This document shows positions 5,547-6,261 of a stretch of 6,261 bases of DNA, one piece after another. Below the pieces are notes generated by a model. That model ran no database searches. It saw only the letters and a program-made list of their open reading frames with translations, and was not told where the DNA came from. Location of the stretch: assembly GCA_047623945.1 (NCBI GenBank), contig JBLHOT010000144.1, positions 1 through 6,261 of the forward strand. The letters are read 5' to 3'. Position 1 is the first letter of the stretch. Every line of letters starts with the position of its first letter. Origin of the DNA: Arcticibacterium sp047623945 (GTDB lineage: Bacteria > Bacteroidota > Bacteroidia > Cytophagales > Spirosomataceae). The position numbers and the translations under genes are program-made.

Positions 5547-6261
5547 ATGGCCGGTAAAATGAATATTGTTTGGATAAAAAGGGACCTGAGAACACAAGAC
5601 CATTTGGCTTTTCTCTTTGCTGAAAAAGCAGTTGAAGACTATATTCCTATTTATATTTTTGAGCCTTCGGCTTTAGCCTATCCAGATTGCTCTTTACGGC
5701 ATTTACAGTTTATTTATCACGCCATTCAAGCTATCAATAAAAAGCTTGCTACTTATAATAGAAATGTCATTATATTTCATGCCGAGGCTATAGAGGTATT
5801 TAATTATTTAAGTTCGGAGTTTGATATAAACCAGGTATTCTCTTACCAAGAAAGTGGTATTAGAACAACTTGGAAGAGAGATAAACAAGTAGCTCATCAT
5901 CTTAAGCAGAATGGATCCACTTGGCTTCAATTTCAAAGAGATGGTATTCTAAGAGCTATAAAAAACAGAAGCTTCTGGGATAAGTATTGGCATATCCATA
6001 TCAATGAGCCTGTAGTTCAAAATCAATTTTCGAATCAGAGAACTCTATTATTTATTAATCCTTTTGAACTGGAACAAACCCTAGAGAATGACTTAAAAAA
6101 CTACCCTAAAGGGATGCAAATGCCAGGCGAGATATATGCATGGAAATACTTAAACTCATTCTGTCAGGACAGGGGTAAGAATTATAGTAAACATATCTCT
6201 AAACCCAAAGAAAGTCGAAAGTCCTGTAGTAGAATTTCACCTTATTTAGCCTGGGGAAACA
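5547..6261 (+). CDS. Cryptochrome/photolyase family protein, C-terminal half beyond window
   Basis: The frame is open from ATG 5547 to the window end, giving 238 residues of a family usually about 430-520 long. The N-terminal antenna domain begins with MNIVWIKRDLRTQDHLAF (5-22), the family's typical opening, and includes YIFEPS, VFSYQESGIRTTWKRDKQV (97-115) and WLQFQRDGILR. The linker then leads to the FAD-binding helical domain: PGEIYAWKYLNSFCQDRGKN (193-212) and SRISPYLAWGN (228-238), the equivalent of the conserved LSPYLxxG motif. Members use blue light and FAD to repair pyrimidine dimers or act as photoreceptors. The residues that distinguish these roles lie beyond the window. Family proteins usually start at the MNIVW methionine, so ATG 5559 (residue 5) is an equally good start. 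The 189 bp before it contain no clear promoter that I can defend. Confidence 0.93.
   Translation, partial: MAGKMNIVWIKRDLRTQDHLAFLFAEKAVEDYIPIYIFEPSALAYPDCSLRHLQFIYHAIQAINKKLATYNRNVIIFHAEAIEVFNYLSSEFDINQVFSYQESGIRTTWKRDKQVAHHLKQNGSTWLQFQRDGILRAIKNRSFWDKYWHIHINEPVVQNQFSNQRTLLFINPFELEQTLENDLKNYPKGMQMPGEIYAWKYLNSFCQDRGKNYSKHISKPKESRKSCSRISPYLAWGN

Noticed and set aside
5581..5592. ACCTGAG in the photolyase gene as a second copy of the element end
   Set aside because: Only 7 bases match, they are codons of the conserved RDLR motif, and no partner repeat is nearby.

Overview
The window is low-GC DNA that most resembles a marine or soil member of the Bacteroidota, probably Cytophagales-like. The clues are a DUF3667 zinc-ribbon membrane protein, a short Bacteroidota-type Crp/Fnr regulator, a small SnoaL/DUF4440-type lipoprotein, and A-rich start regions without clear Shine-Dalgarno sites. 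This placement is an inference from gene families, not from a marker gene. No rRNA, tRNA, CRISPR array or transposase gene is visible.

Layout. A small membrane protein reads leftward off the left edge (1-396). A divergent intergenic region with an AT-rich dyad follows. Next on the + strand come a SAM-dependent methyltransferase gene with a one-base deletion (558-1207) and a Crp/Fnr-type regulator gene (1262-2050) split by a short palindromic element. After these are an intact NTF2-like lipoprotein (2137-2628) with a terminator, a second NTF2-like gene with an in-frame stop (2815-3270), an intact DUF3667 protein (3281-4000) whose stop codon lies inside its terminator hairpin, an alpha/beta hydrolase (4152-5357), and the first half of a photolyase/cryptochrome gene that runs off the right edge (5547-6261).

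The most notable structure is the roughly 202-bp insertion at 1613-1814. It has perfect 12-bp terminal inverted repeats, a 5- or 6-bp target-site duplication, no coding capacity, and several internal hairpins. This is the anatomy of a MITE-like non-autonomous transposable element. Deleting the element plus one target copy rejoins the regulator reading frame exactly, giving a 193-residue protein.

Three of the four genes between 558 and 3270 are each broken in a different way: a frameshift, an insertion and a nonsense codon. This part looks like a decaying accessory segment, whereas the genes from 3281 onward look intact. No shared pathway links the genes. The methyltransferase and regulator may have been one unit, and the two NTF2-like genes share a 12-bp sequence just before their start codons. 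The short intergenic stretches at 4013-4151 and 5358-5546 hold no feature I can support beyond the end of the terminator at 4012.
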